DNA from: Sediminibacterium soli
Lineage (GTDB): Bacteria > Bacteroidota > Bacteroidia > Chitinophagales > Chitinophagaceae
Assembly (NCBI RefSeq): GCF_009939225.1
Contig: NZ_JAACJR010000003.1
Location: 434,001 to 498,000 of the forward strand
Reading direction: 5' to 3'
DNA length: 64,000 bases
A program made the translations under genes and the position numbers. Below, one piece after another: positions 27,013 to 36,266 of this stretch. The stretch's first letter is position 1. The number at the start of each line of letters is the position of its first letter. Below the pieces are notes generated by a model. The model did no database searches. It worked only from the letters and a program-made list of their open reading frames with translations, and had not been told where the DNA came from.

Positions 27013-27804
27013 ATGGTAAAAAACGGCTCCAAAAATTCAGCGGTAAGCGTTGCTCCCAAGAAAATTCTGATTTCCCAGCCGCGTCCCGAAAGTGATAAGT
27101 CACCTTATTTTGATCTGGCCAAAAAACACAATGTGGAACTGGTATTCCATCCTTTCATCAAACTGGAAGGTATAGCAGCCAAAGAGTTCCGCAAGCAGAA
27201 AATAGACATCATGTACTATTCTGCCGTGATGTTCACCAGCCGCAACGCCATCGATCATTTTTTCCGTATGTGCGATGAGATGAAAGTGACCATCAGCCAG
27301 GATACCAAATATTTCTGCATCACCGAAGCGGTTGCCCTTTACCTGCAGAAATTCATCCTCTACCGCAAACGCAAAGTGTTCTACGGCGCCGACGGCACCA
27401 ACAAGAGCATGTTCGACGTGATCAATAAACACAAGGAGAACGAGAAATTCCTGTACGTATGCAGCGAGAACCAGCAGGATAACGAGATCGTGAACTGGCT
27501 CAAAGCCAACCGCTGCGAACACCAGCTGGGCTTTATGTACCGCACCATCAGCAACGATATTGCGATGAACGTAAAAGAGTTCGACGTGATCTGTTTCTTC
27601 ACACCAAGCGGTGTAAAAAGCCTCTACGATAATTTCCCCGAATACAAACAGAACGGCACCGTAATAGGCGCTTTCGGAAGCAATACTTCCAAAGCGGTAG
27701 AAGAGGCGGGTATGCGTCTTGATATCAAAGTGCCTTCTCCGCAACAACCCAGCATGGTGGCTGCGCTGAACCAATTTCTGTCAAATACACCATCTAAAAA
27801 ATAG
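27013..27804 (+). CDS. hemD: Uroporphyrinogen-III synthase
   Basis: 263 residues, the usual size. The two-lobed HemD fold is recognisable from ILISQPRPESDKSPYFDLAK at the start, YYSAVMFTSRNAIDHFF (about 75-90), FLYVCSENQQDN in the second lobe and CFFTPSGVKSLYDNF near 195-210. It cyclises hydroxymethylbilane to uroporphyrinogen III in the cytoplasm. HemD sequences diverge strongly, but the Bacteroidota version looks like this. It probably has its own promoter in the short gap after the DUF4271 gene. Confidence 0.87.
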   Translation: MVKNGSKNSAVSVAPKKILISQPRPESDKSPYFDLAKKHNVELVFHPFIKLEGIAAKEFRKQKIDIMYYSAVMFTSRNAIDHFFRMCDEMKVTISQDTKYFCITEAVALYLQKFILYRKRKVFYGADGTNKSMFDVINKHKENEKFLYVCSENQQDNEIVNWLKANRCEHQLGFMYRTISNDIAMNVKEFDVICFFTPSGVKSLYDNFPEYKQNGTVIGAFGSNTSKAVEEAGMRLDIKVPSPQQPSMVAALNQFLSNTPSKK

Positions 27805-27868
27805 CGCTGTTCTCGTTTGTCTGTTAGCTGCGTGAAAGCTGCAGCCGCCTTGTTTTCATCGTGTAGAA

Positions 27869-28282
27869 TCAATTGGATTTATCCCTACGATTTTTTTGTA
27901 CTTGTTTCATAAATGTATCCCATTTAGGGTGATTATGAAGCACAACAAAACTTATGTCATGCGAAATCAGATCAAAGTCATCAAATTTACCTTTGTAAAT
28001 TATTCGTTCAAGTTGGGTGATAGCCTCATCATTATTGGATAGCATTGCCCAGCATGTTGCAGCTCTATACCTATGTATAATTTGGCCAGACCCGTTATTC
28101 TTTTCAAAAGCTTTCATATATGTAGAAACGGCTGCTGAGTACTCTTTTTTCAAAAACAGAGAATCGGCGACCTTTGTAAGGGGGAAATAATCACTATTGA
28201 CCTGCGCGTGTAAAGTTAAAATAATCGGTAAGCAGGCACATGTAACAAGAACCGACTTAAGAATTCGCATAATCCTAATCAT
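27869..28282 (-). CDS. Small exported protein with TPR-like repeat
   Basis: 137 residues from ATG 28282 (or 133 from ATG 28270). A signal peptide (ILKSVLVTCACLPIILTLHAQ) precedes a helical body. DSLFLKKEYSAAVSTYMKAFEKN reads like one tetratricopeptide unit, and IHRYRAATCWAMLSNNDEAITQLERII like a second. The C-terminal segment HPKWDTFMKQVQKNR resembles tails of other Bacteroidota TPR proteins. Likely periplasmic and protein-binding; no specific function can be assigned. It follows the next small gene with overlap and lies in a visibly AT-richer stretch. Confidence 0.65.
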   Translation of the reverse strand: MIRIMRILKSVLVTCACLPIILTLHAQVNSDYFPLTKVADSLFLKKEYSAAVSTYMKAFEKNNGSGQIIHRYRAATCWAMLSNNDEAITQLERIIYKGKFDDFDLISHDISFVVLHNHPKWDTFMKQVQKNRRDKSN

Positions 28283-28613
28283 TTTTTTTCCATCTATAAA
28301 AGAATATATAATGATAACCGGAATTCGAAGTTTCATCTACTATCGTGGAATAAAGCTCCAATGATTTTAGTGGTAATTTTTTGAATTCGGCAGACCCAAC
28401 ACGGTATATCTTGTTGTTAAGGATGCAAAGAGCGGCTCCTGAATCTGTCAGGTTTTTCTGTTGAACAGGTATGCCTGAACTCCAGGATCGCTCTTTGTTA
28501 TAATAGTAGTTTGCTGAATCTTTTTGAGTTGATTGACTATACAATGCACTGCTGGTTAAACAAGTAATAGCCAGCAACAGTAGTGTCAATTTGATGGAGA
28601 TTTGAACTGTCAC
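28275..28613 (-). CDS. Hypothetical exported protein
   Basis: 112 residues. A signal peptide (LTLLLLAITCLTSSALYSQ) is followed by a small soluble domain rich in Tyr, Lys and Ser with GAALCILNNKIYRVGSAEF in the middle. I do not recognise a family. Its stop overlaps the possible start of the downstream TPR-like gene, and it is 12 bp after the third small gene of this AT-rich island, so the three probably form one transcript. Confidence 0.55.
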   Translation of the reverse strand: MTVQISIKLTLLLLAITCLTSSALYSQSTQKDSANYYYNKERSWSSGIPVQQKNLTDSGAALCILNNKIYRVGSAEFKKLPLKSLELYSTIVDETSNSGYHYIFFYRWKKND

Positions 28614-28625
28614 AATAAAAGGTTT

Positions 28626-28925
28626 TTAACAAAAAGCAGCCCACTCGTCGGGAGGCATGCATTTTTGATAGGCTGTAGCATAGTTGAAAAAATTCATTGG
28701 ACGTAATTCGGTCACATTGGTCTCAACATTATAATAAGCCGCAAATAAATAATAGCAACCATCATTGAATAATATCCAATAATTGCCGTAATATATGTCA
28801 TCTTTTATGCGCAGGCCATCTATAACAGCTTTTTGCGAGTTCTTAAAGATTAATTCCTTTAAGCCTTTATTCTTTTTCAAACCGATGATGTTGCACGGTA
28901 CCGCTGTGGACGAATGGCACCACAT
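28626..28925 (-). CDS. Hypothetical small protein, start uncertain
   Basis: 99 residues from the only in-frame ATG. The twelve codons before that ATG read IKKIAILFFFIT, which with MWC would make a good signal peptide. No ATG, GTG or TTG precedes them, so the true start may be a rare codon (ATA at 28961) or the N-terminus may be damaged near the A8 run at 28952-28959. The body (DDIYYGNYWILFNDGCYYLFAAYYN) is aromatic-rich and matches no family I know. It is first in the AT-rich minus-strand trio. Confidence 0.5.
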   Translation of the reverse strand: MWCHSSTAVPCNIIGLKKNKGLKELIFKNSQKAVIDGLRIKDDIYYGNYWILFNDGCYYLFAAYYNVETNVTELRPMNFFNYATAYQKCMPPDEWAAFC

Positions 28926-29026
28926 CGTGATAAAGAAAAATAGAATAGCAATTTTTTTTATGACGGTATAGTTTTGGTGAAGGCGTACATAAATATAAAC
29001 ATTTTTAAATATAAAAATAAAATTTT

Positions 29027-31057
29027 GTGCTTAACCATCTTATTCACGAAACCAGCCCTTACCTTCTTCAGCATGCTCATAATCCTGTTGATTGGTACCC
29101 CTGGGGTGAAGAAGCATTACAACGTGCGAAAAAAGAAGACAAACCCATTCTAGTAAGCATTGGCTATGCTGCATGTCACTGGTGCCATGTAATGGAACGC
29201 GAGAGTTTTGAGAACGCAGAAACGGCCGCGTTCATGAATGAACATTTCATCAATATCAAGATCGACAGGGAGGAGCGCCCAGATCTTGATCATATTTATA
29301 TGGATGCGGTACAGGCAATGACAGGCAGCGGCGGCTGGCCATTGAATGTATTTCTCACACCCGACGCAAAGCCGTTTTACGGCGGCACTTATTTTCCGCC
29401 GCAAAAAGCATTCAACAGACCGAGTTGGATGGATGTATTGCTTGGTGTTGCAAATAGTTACCGTGAAAAAAAACATGAGATCGAATCACAGGCGGAAAAC
29501 CTGACGGAACATCTTCTGTCTTCAAATGCATTCGGCTTGCAAAAAACAGATACAGGCCAGCTGTTATCAGATAATACATTGCAAACCATAGCCGACAACA
29601 TATTGGCACAGGCCGATAGACAATGGGGCGGTTTTGGCCGCGCGCCAAAATTTCCGCAGACTTTCTCTATCCAATACCTGCTGAGGCATTACCATTTTAC
29701 AAAACACCGGCCCTCGCTGGATCAGGCATTATTAAGTCTTGATAAAATGATCGAGGGCGGAATTTACGATCAGCTCGGCGGCGGTTTTGCGCGATACAGT
29801 ACCGACGCAGAATGGCTGGCCCCCCATTTTGAGAAGATGCTCTATGACAATGCGCTGCTGGTCAATGTGCTCGCCGAAGCTTACCAGGTCACCAAAAAAG
29901 AGACCTATGCACGGGCGATCCGCGAAACCATCGCATTTATCGACAGGGAAATGACCAGCCCGGAAAACGGTTTTTACAGTGCACTCGACGCCGACAGTGA
30001 AGGTGTGGAGGGAAAATTCTATACCTGGGCGTATGATGAGGTATCCCGGCACCTGGCAGCGGATGCCACGCTTTTCTGTGCCTATTATGATATCAGCGAA
30101 CAGGGCAATTGGGAGCACACCAATATCCTGCGCACGCTGCAGCCATTGAATGAATTTGCCGCAGCCCGGCAGTTGCCCCCGGAACAGGTGGAAGAACGGC
30201 TTGCCGCTTGCAGGAAAAAACTGATGGAGATCCGGTCGGAACGCATCCGCCCCCAGCTGGATGACAAAATACTGCTGGGCTGGAATGCCCTGATGAACAC
30301 CGCCCTTTCAAAAGCCTATGCGGCGCTGGGCGATGAATCGTTCAGAGAGAAAGCCATCAGTAATATGGCTTTTCTCGAATCCCGGCTGCGGCTGGCAGAT
30401 GGCAGCTGGCACCATACCTACAAAAAAGAAGCAAAAGTGCCGGCTTTTCTCGATGATTATGCCTTTCTGATACAGGCCTGCCTGCATCTGCAGGAGATCA
30501 CAGCCGATACCGGTTATCTTTTCAAAGCCCGCGAACTCGCAAACCATGTGATCGGCCATTTTGAAGAAGCGGACACCGGCTTTTTCTTTTATACCCATGC
30601 CGCACAGCAGGATGTGATCCTCCGCAAAAAAGAAGTGTACGATGGCGCCACACCCAGCGGCAATGCAGTGATGGCGGGTAACCTGCTGTATCTCTCCATC
30701 GTGTTCGATATCCCCGAATGGCAGGAACGGGCGGTGCACCTGGTCCGGTCCCTGGCCAATGCCATCACCAAATACCCGACATCCTTCGGTGTCTGGGCTT
30801 CAAACTTACAGTTGTTAGTAAAAGGCAGCAAGGAAATTGCCATCGTCGGGCAGCTTTATCCGGAGTTTTTACGTCCTGTGCTGGAAAGGTATATTCCTAA
30901 CAAGGTGCTGCAGGCCGCCGCCGACGGAAATTCGGCGCTTCCGCTGATAAACGGGAAATCTCCCGGTGCGGGGGGAGAAACGGCTTTTTACCTTTGTGAG
31001 GGATACGCCTGCAAGGCGCCGTTTTTTTCAATTAGTGAGCTTTTAGCAATTGTGTAA
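29027..31057 (+). CDS. DUF255 thioredoxin-fold protein with AGE-like barrel (YyaL/SPATA20 type)
   Basis: 676 residues, full length for the family, from a GTG start giving [20 protein letters not shown], the conserved opening. Residues about 30-160 form the thioredoxin-like domain with [11 protein letters not shown] (C50, C53). The remainder (from about 190) is a helical barrel related to the AGE/glycosidase six-hairpin fold, with [21 protein letters not shown] and [16 protein letters not shown]. The biochemical role of the bacterial proteins is unclear. It is divergent from the AT-rich small genes, with 101 bp between starts. Confidence 0.9.
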   Translation: MLNHLIHETSPYLLQHAHNPVDWYPWGEEALQRAKKEDKPILVSIGYAACHWCHVMERESFENAETAAFMNEHFINIKIDREERPDLDHIYMDAVQAMTGSGGWPLNVFLTPDAKPFYGGTYFPPQKAFNRPSWMDVLLGVANSYREKKHEIESQAENLTEHLLSSNAFGLQKTDTGQLLSDNTLQTIADNILAQADRQWGGFGRAPKFPQTFSIQYLLRHYHFTKHRPSLDQALLSLDKMIEGGIYDQLGGGFARYSTDAEWLAPHFEKMLYDNALLVNVLAEAYQVTKKETYARAIRETIAFIDREMTSPENGFYSALDADSEGVEGKFYTWAYDEVSRHLAADATLFCAYYDISEQGNWEHTNILRTLQPLNEFAAARQLPPEQVEERLAACRKKLMEIRSERIRPQLDDKILLGWNALMNTALSKAYAALGDESFREKAISNMAFLESRLRLADGSWHHTYKKEAKVPAFLDDYAFLIQACLHLQEITADTGYLFKARELANHVIGHFEEADTGFFFYTHAAQQDVILRKKEVYDGATPSGNAVMAGNLLYLSIVFDIPEWQERAVHLVRSLANAITKYPTSFGVWASNLQLLVKGSKEIAIVGQLYPEFLRPVLERYIPNKVLQAAADGNSALPLINGKSPGAGGETAFYLCEGYACKAPFFSISELLAIV

Positions 31058-31228
31058 CAAAGAATTCCCGTAATATTGAGTTTACATTAATGGCCCCAAG
31101 TCGTATTTTCAAAAGAACCCATTGTAGTAACCCGACTTTAATTTTGTAGTATCTGAGTTTAAATCTACCCGCATTGTAATTTTATTCGGAACATTTTGTT
31201 TAACCGGTCTAACTGCCGGTGTAAAACT

Positions 31229-31236
31229 TATATTTG
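31229..31236 (+). promoter_or_regulatory. TAnnTTTG promoter box before gldK
   Basis: TATATTTG is a full match to the -7 consensus, 26 bp before the gldK ATG in a 205-bp AT-rich leader. A second match, TAATTTTG, lies at 31139-31146. Either could start the gldKLMN transcript. Confidence 0.45.
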
Positions 31237-31262
31237 TCACTGTCTTAAACCGATATTGCAAC

Positions 31263-32549
31263 ATGAAAGGCCACCTGACTACCATAGCTTTAGTTGCCTC
31301 TGCCTCATTGTGTCTGACATCGTGCTTCTTCAAAAAAGGAGGAAAAGGAAAGGCGTTGCCCGACGACGGCCAGTTACATGGTGTGGCCCCGAATGCACGC
31401 CCCAGCATGAACCCGCCTTTTGGTATGGTGTATGTACCCCCGGGAACTTTTCACATGGGCCCCAGCGATGAAGACATCAGCTACAACTATACCTCCCGTA
31501 ACAGGCAGGTATCCATGCCCGGTTTCTGGATGGATGCCACCGAAGTCACCAATAACGAATACCGCCAGTTCGTAAAATGGACACGCGATTCGCTGGCTTA
31601 CAAGATCCTGTTCGGCGGTGGCATCAATAAACCCGATGACACCTCGGCGGTTGACTGGAAAAAAGTAGCCACCATCAAATGGGACAGGGCCACGGTGGAG
31701 AAAATGAACGAGCTGAACCTGGCTCCCGACAACCGGCTGTACGGCCGCCCCGAGATCGATCCCGACAAGATCATGTTCCATGTGGAGTATTTTGACCTGA
31801 AAGAAGCCGCCAAACGCGAAAATGCCGGTCTGCCCCGCAACAACTTCCTCGTACGTTACGACCAGAAAATATACCCCGATACGCTGGTATGGATAAGGGA
31901 TTTCTCTTATTCCTACAACGAGCCCATGACAAAACGGTATTTCTCGCATCCTTCTTTTGGCGAGTACCCGGTGGTGGGTGTTACCTGGAAACAGGCCGTG
32001 GCCTTCTCTCACTGGAGAACACATTACCAGAACGCCTATCTTGAGAAAAAGAAATTCGCGGTTGACGGCGATTACCGCCTGCCCAGCGAAGCGGAATGGG
32101 AGTATGCGGCAAGAGGTGGCCTCACCGCGTCTATGTTTCCCTGGGGCAGCCCTTACCTGCGTAACAAGAAGGGATGCCTGCTGGCCAATTTCAAACCCGG
32201 CCGCGGTAATTATGCGGAAGACGGCGGTTTCTATACCGTACCTGCCAACGCCTACTGGCCCAACCAGTATGGATTATACAATATGTCCGGTAACGTATCT
32301 GAATGGACAGGCTCCTATTTCTACGAGGGCGCCTACAATTTTATGGCAGATATGAGTCCGGATATCCGTTACGAAGCCAAAGATTCTGACCGCCCGAGAG
32401 AAAAACGCAAAGTGGTGCGCGGCGGAAGCTGGAAGGACGTGTCTTATTTCCTGCAGGTAAGCACGCGTAACTACGAGTACCAGGATACCGCCAAATCGTA
32501 CATTGGTTTCCGTTGTGTGATCGACCTGGCGCCCCGGGCAAAAAAATAA
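31263..32549 (+). CDS. gldK: Type IX secretion/gliding lipoprotein GldK
   Basis: 428 residues. The signal peptide ends at lipobox LTSC (Cys21). The rest is an SUMF1/formylglycine-generating-enzyme-like domain: GMVYVPPGTFHMGPS, MDATEVTNNEYRQFV, YRLPSEAEWEYAARGG, NMSGNVSEWTGSYF and RGGSWKD. GldK (PorK) forms the outer-membrane ring with GldN on the periplasmic side. The catalytic Cys pair of true formylglycine enzymes is not evident, as expected for GldK. It opens a four-gene cluster in the canonical order K-L-M-N. Confidence 0.96.
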   Translation: MKGHLTTIALVASASLCLTSCFFKKGGKGKALPDDGQLHGVAPNARPSMNPPFGMVYVPPGTFHMGPSDEDISYNYTSRNRQVSMPGFWMDATEVTNNEYRQFVKWTRDSLAYKILFGGGINKPDDTSAVDWKKVATIKWDRATVEKMNELNLAPDNRLYGRPEIDPDKIMFHVEYFDLKEAAKRENAGLPRNNFLVRYDQKIYPDTLVWIRDFSYSYNEPMTKRYFSHPSFGEYPVVGVTWKQAVAFSHWRTHYQNAYLEKKKFAVDGDYRLPSEAEWEYAARGGLTASMFPWGSPYLRNKKGCLLANFKPGRGNYAEDGGFYTVPANAYWPNQYGLYNMSGNVSEWTGSYFYEGAYNFMADMSPDIRYEAKDSDRPREKRKVVRGGSWKDVSYFLQVSTRNYEYQDTAKSYIGFRCVIDLAPRAKK

Positions 32550-32659
32550 TCCGTCTGATTGAAACTGTGAAGTAGAGTATACCAATTATCCGCTGCACCC
32601 TGCCGCAACGCAAAGGGTGTTACCTATGAAAACTCAAAAACAACCAAAATAAACAAACA

Positions 32660-33433
32660 ATGGCAGCAGCAATTCCACCTAAAGTCTCCCAATGGTTCGA
32701 TGTATTCGTTTCTATCGCCGCGGCGGTAGTGCTTTTCGGCGCCCTGCAAAAATTGTTACACTCACCCATTGCCGACCTGATGCTCAAGATCGGTCTGTAT
32801 ACCGAGGCGGCCATCTTCCTTGGTTATGGTGTGTTATATGTGATCTACCCGGCCATCGATGATCACGAAGTGCATTTACCGGGCGGTGCCAAAGTTGCGG
32901 CAGCTCCTGCCAACGCAGCGCTGGATAAGCTGAACGATATGTTTGAAGACGCCGGCATCAATGCCGACTCACTTTCCAAACTGAGCGCTGGTTTTACCAA
33001 ACTGAACACTTCCGTAGACCAGATCTCGCAGATGAGCGAGGTGGTGGCTTCTACCGGCGATTTCTCCGTAAAAGCCAGGGAAGCGGGTGCCGCACTCGGC
33101 GGTATCAAAGATGCCGCAACAAATGCCGCACAGTCGCTGGCCGGTTTCCAGAACGCGACCGAAGGCGCAAAAATGTTCCACGAGCAGATGCAGTCGCTCA
33201 ACAAGAATCTTTCTTCTCTCAATACGATCTATGAACTGGAACTGCAGGAAGGTAATAACCACCTGAAAGCATTGAACCAGTTCTATGGTAAACTGGCCGA
33301 GGCATCAAATGCCATGACCAGCAGCGCGGAAGACGCGATCAAGGCAAAAGAACAGATCGCGGCACTGGCCAGTAACCTGGGCAGACTGAACCAGCTGTAC
33401 GGTAACATGCTTACCGCCATGCAGGGCAGGTAA
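32660..33433 (+). CDS. gldL: Type IX secretion/gliding motor protein GldL
   Basis: 257 residues. Two membrane helices lie near 13-32 and 43-62. The second begins GLYTEAAIF with Glu49, at the position of the essential proton-channel Glu of GldL. A cytoplasmic tail follows, with helical, coiled-coil-like segments (about 85-255) rich in Ala/Ser/Asn. GldL and GldM make the proton-driven inner-membrane motor powering type IX secretion and gliding. It lies 110 bp after gldK and 54 bp before gldM. Confidence 0.95.
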   Translation: MAAAIPPKVSQWFDVFVSIAAAVVLFGALQKLLHSPIADLMLKIGLYTEAAIFLGYGVLYVIYPAIDDHEVHLPGGAKVAAAPANAALDKLNDMFEDAGINADSLSKLSAGFTKLNTSVDQISQMSEVVASTGDFSVKAREAGAALGGIKDAATNAAQSLAGFQNATEGAKMFHEQMQSLNKNLSSLNTIYELELQEGNNHLKALNQFYGKLAEASNAMTSSAEDAIKAKEQIAALASNLGRLNQLYGNMLTAMQGR

Positions 33434-33487
33434 TGACACACGCAACCAAACAACTATTGAGAAATTTTCTAAAATAGCTTAAATCAA

Positions 33488-35041
33488 ATGGCATTACCTA
33501 AAGAGCCGCGGCAGAAGATGATCAACATCATGTACCTGGTGCTTACTGCGCTCCTGGCACTGAATGTTTCAGCCGAAATTCTGAACGCGTTCAAAACCGT
33601 AGACCGAAGCCTGATGACGGCAAACGAGATTATAGAGAAGAAGAACGAAGACATATTCAAATCATTCAAACAGAAACTGGAAAAACCCGAAACCCGCGAA
33701 AAAGCACAGATCTGGCTGCCCAAAGCCGAACAGGCAAAAAAACTGGCAGATGATATGTACACCTATCTCGACGGACTGAAAAAAGAACTGAAGCAGGAAT
33801 CGGGAGTGCATATGGTGGATGGCGTGGAAGTGTACAAGGAAGACGATCTTGAATCCTCCACCCGCATGTTCGTGGAAGACGCACCGGGCGGCAAGGGCAG
33901 AGGCAAGGAATTGTTTCAGCGTTTGACCGAGTTCAAGAAGAAACTGATGGAGATTGACCCCGAGATCAAAAAAGACCTTGAGGCCACTTTGCCGCTGGAT
34001 CTGTCTATTCCCAAAACCAACAATGCCGCCGGCAAGGATAACTGGGCATACAATTATTTTCACATGACGCCTTCTGTGGCGAGTATCACCATCCTCAGCA
34101 AGTTCCAGAACGATATCAAGAACAGCGAGTCGCAGGTGGTTGAATACTGTCACAAAGAGATCGGTGAGGTGGAGCTGATCTACGACGAATTCCAGGCTTT
34201 TGCCGGAACCAACAGCCAGTACCTGATGCCCGGTGAACAACTGGTGATCACCGCCGGCGTGGGTGCCTTCAGCAAGGCCGCCAAACCAACCGTTACCGTA
34301 GATGGCGCAACCGTACCGTTGAAACCCGATGGTACCGCAGAATATACCGCTACCGTGGGTAATTCGGGTGCGGCCAGCAAAAAAGTGGTGATCACTTTCA
34401 AAAAGCCGGATGGTACCATATCGAAAGTGGAGAAAGAAGTGAAATATACCGTTGGCGTTCCCTCCGGCCTGGTGGTATCGACCGATAAAACAAGGGTATT
34501 TTACCAGGATCTTGAGAACCCCCTGAACGTAACCGGCGGCGGCGGCGACGAGAAAGTGAACCTGACCGTAGACGGTCCGGGCATCACTTCCCGCAAAGTG
34601 GGTGCCGGCCAGTACATGGTGGTACCCAAACAGCTGGGCTCGGCCACGGTGGTGGCTACTGATGGTAAGACCACACAGCGGATCACCATCCCCATCAAAC
34701 GCGTTCCCGATCCGATCGCTACCGTGGGCGGAAAAGCGGGCGGCCCTATTGCGGCCAACGTATTCCGCGTGCAGCGCGGTGTGGCGGCGGAACTTAGGGA
34801 TTTTGTGTTTGAAGGTGTTAAATACGATGTGGTGTCCTTCACCTTTGTTTGTACAGGTAAAGGTTTTGAGGAAAGCGGTATGCAGTATGCGGAGGTAAGC
34901 GGTGCTTATTTCAGCGGCGAAGCACAGAATTTCATGAAAAGACTGCAGGCGGGCTCAACGGTCGTGATCGATGAGATCAAGGTACGCGGCCCGGGCGGTA
35001 CAAGAACACTTGACCAGAATATTTCGTTTACTCTTCAATAA
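33488..35041 (+). CDS. gldM: Type IX secretion/gliding motor protein GldM
   Basis: 517 residues. It opens MALPKEPRQKMINIMYLVLT, with a basic cytoplasmic start carrying the conserved Arg before one membrane helix (about 11-30). The periplasmic part starts with a helical segment (KSFKQKLEKPETREKAQIWL) and then Ig-like D2-D4 beta domains (AKPTVTVDGATVPLKPDG, VSTDKTRVFYQDLENPLNV and others). GldM spans the periplasm and contacts the GldKN ring. It ends 8 bp before the gldN ATG, in the canonical order. Confidence 0.96.
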   Translation: MALPKEPRQKMINIMYLVLTALLALNVSAEILNAFKTVDRSLMTANEIIEKKNEDIFKSFKQKLEKPETREKAQIWLPKAEQAKKLADDMYTYLDGLKKELKQESGVHMVDGVEVYKEDDLESSTRMFVEDAPGGKGRGKELFQRLTEFKKKLMEIDPEIKKDLEATLPLDLSIPKTNNAAGKDNWAYNYFHMTPSVASITILSKFQNDIKNSESQVVEYCHKEIGEVELIYDEFQAFAGTNSQYLMPGEQLVITAGVGAFSKAAKPTVTVDGATVPLKPDGTAEYTATVGNSGAASKKVVITFKKPDGTISKVEKEVKYTVGVPSGLVVSTDKTRVFYQDLENPLNVTGGGGDEKVNLTVDGPGITSRKVGAGQYMVVPKQLGSATVVATDGKTTQRITIPIKRVPDPIATVGGKAGGPIAANVFRVQRGVAAELRDFVFEGVKYDVVSFTFVCTGKGFEESGMQYAEVSGAYFSGEAQNFMKRLQAGSTVVIDEIKVRGPGGTRTLDQNISFTLQ

Positions 35042-35049
35042 ATGTGTGT

Positions 35050-36096
35050 ATGAAAAAGTTATTATCAGGCGGTTTGTTGCTGATGGTGCTGGTTACCGGA
35101 ACGGCTGTGCAGGCACAGAACAGCCGGTACGGCAATAATACAAGAACGGCCTCGCGCCCGGACACCACGGTAAAACCCAATAACAACGGGCAGGGTGTGG
35201 TGCAGCAACCGGCGGTGCCGCCTACCACCGTTCCCAACCCCAATGCAGGCGCGGGTGCGGTAACTTTCCGCTTCGATACAACCAATCCCGGTGGCTTTGA
35301 TGCCAAGCCCGAGATTTCGCTGCGTAATAACTATGCCGTAGACCGCAGTTATGTTAAAGACCGTAAACCGCTGGAATACGAACATATCCGAGATGACGAC
35401 AATCTCTGGAGCGAATTCATCTGGCGCGAGATCGACGCCAGGGAAAAAGTGAACCAGTCGTTTATGTACCCCGGTAAAGACAACAATGGCGAAGACCAGC
35501 GTTTCTTTTCAGTGCTGTTGCAGGCGATCAAATACGACAGCGTTACCGCATTTTCGGCCGATAACGACCGTTTCACCATACCGCTTACCCAGGGCCAGAT
35601 CACTACCATGACGGCGGGCGTGAACGATACCGTACCCGTACCCGACCCGGTAACCGGCGCGGTTGAAAACGTGATCACCAAGAAACCCAGGTTCAGTCCC
35701 GATTCGGTGTACACGTTCCGTCTGAAGGAGCAGGTGATATTCGATAAGGAGTCCAGCCGTTTGTTTACCCGCATCATCGGTATTGCGCCTATCGCAAAAC
35801 AGGTGGTGGGTGGCAAATCGCAGCCCCGTACGCTTTTCTGGATATATTATCCCGATCTGCGAAAAACCTTAGCCAAAGTGGATGTATACAATCCCAAGAA
35901 CTTCTCGAGCCGGATGACCTGGGAAGAACTGTTCGAAAGCCGGTTCTTCAGCAGCTATATCATCAAGTCGAGCGCCAATAACCCCGGTGATAAGTATCTG
36001 AATGCCATGATAAAAGACCCGTTATTCCGGTTGCTGGAGGGTGAAAACATCAAGACCCGTGTGTTTAACTGGGAGCAGGATCTCTGGCAGTATTAA
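35050..36096 (+). CDS. gldN: Type IX secretion/gliding protein GldN
   Basis: 348 residues from ATG 35050; a GTG two codons earlier is less likely. The signal peptide ends near VQAQ. An Asn/Thr/Pro-rich linker (about 20-75) leads into the GldN domain: YVKDRKPLEYEHIRDDDNLWSEFIWREID is the hallmark region and IYYPDLRKTLAKVDVYNPKN a later one. GldN binds GldK at the outer membrane. It closes the gldKLMN transcript, which ends at a strong hairpin 20 bp downstream. Confidence 0.95.
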   Translation: MKKLLSGGLLLMVLVTGTAVQAQNSRYGNNTRTASRPDTTVKPNNNGQGVVQQPAVPPTTVPNPNAGAGAVTFRFDTTNPGGFDAKPEISLRNNYAVDRSYVKDRKPLEYEHIRDDDNLWSEFIWREIDAREKVNQSFMYPGKDNNGEDQRFFSVLLQAIKYDSVTAFSADNDRFTIPLTQGQITTMTAGVNDTVPVPDPVTGAVENVITKKPRFSPDSVYTFRLKEQVIFDKESSRLFTRIIGIAPIAKQVVGGKSQPRTLFWIYYPDLRKTLAKVDVYNPKNFSSRMTWEELFESRFFSSYIIKSSANNPGDKYLNAMIKDPLFRLLEGENIKTRVFNWEQDLWQY

Positions 36097-36117
36097 CCAA
36101 ATAAAAGGGACACAACA

Positions 36118-36149
36118 TAAAAAAGGGCTTAAAAAGCCCTTTTTTTTTA
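36118..36149 (+). terminator. Rho-independent terminator after gldN
   Basis: AAGGGCTT pairs with AAGCCCTT across a 3-base A loop and is followed by an uninterrupted T run. It ends the gldKLMN transcript. Confidence 0.88.
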
Positions 36150-36266
36150 TTTAAAATAGAGTATTTGTTAATATTTCGTCAACCTACATCTTGCTAAATT
36201 CATTCCAATCCTTAACTTCGTTACGGTTTTTCATAGGATATTGGATTTTAAAACGGGGCTGGATTT

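Noticed and set aside
28281..28336. N-terminal extension of the TPR-like protein (MKLRIPVIIIYSF...)
   Set aside because: It overlaps the upstream gene by about 60 bp and places an extra hydrophobic stretch before a complete signal peptide at 28282/28270.
29027..31057. Second AGE-type epimerase for sialic-acid catabolism
   Set aside because: The barrel resembles AGE, but the CHWC thioredoxin-like N-terminal domain and conserved opening place it in the DUF255 family, far from the nan operon.
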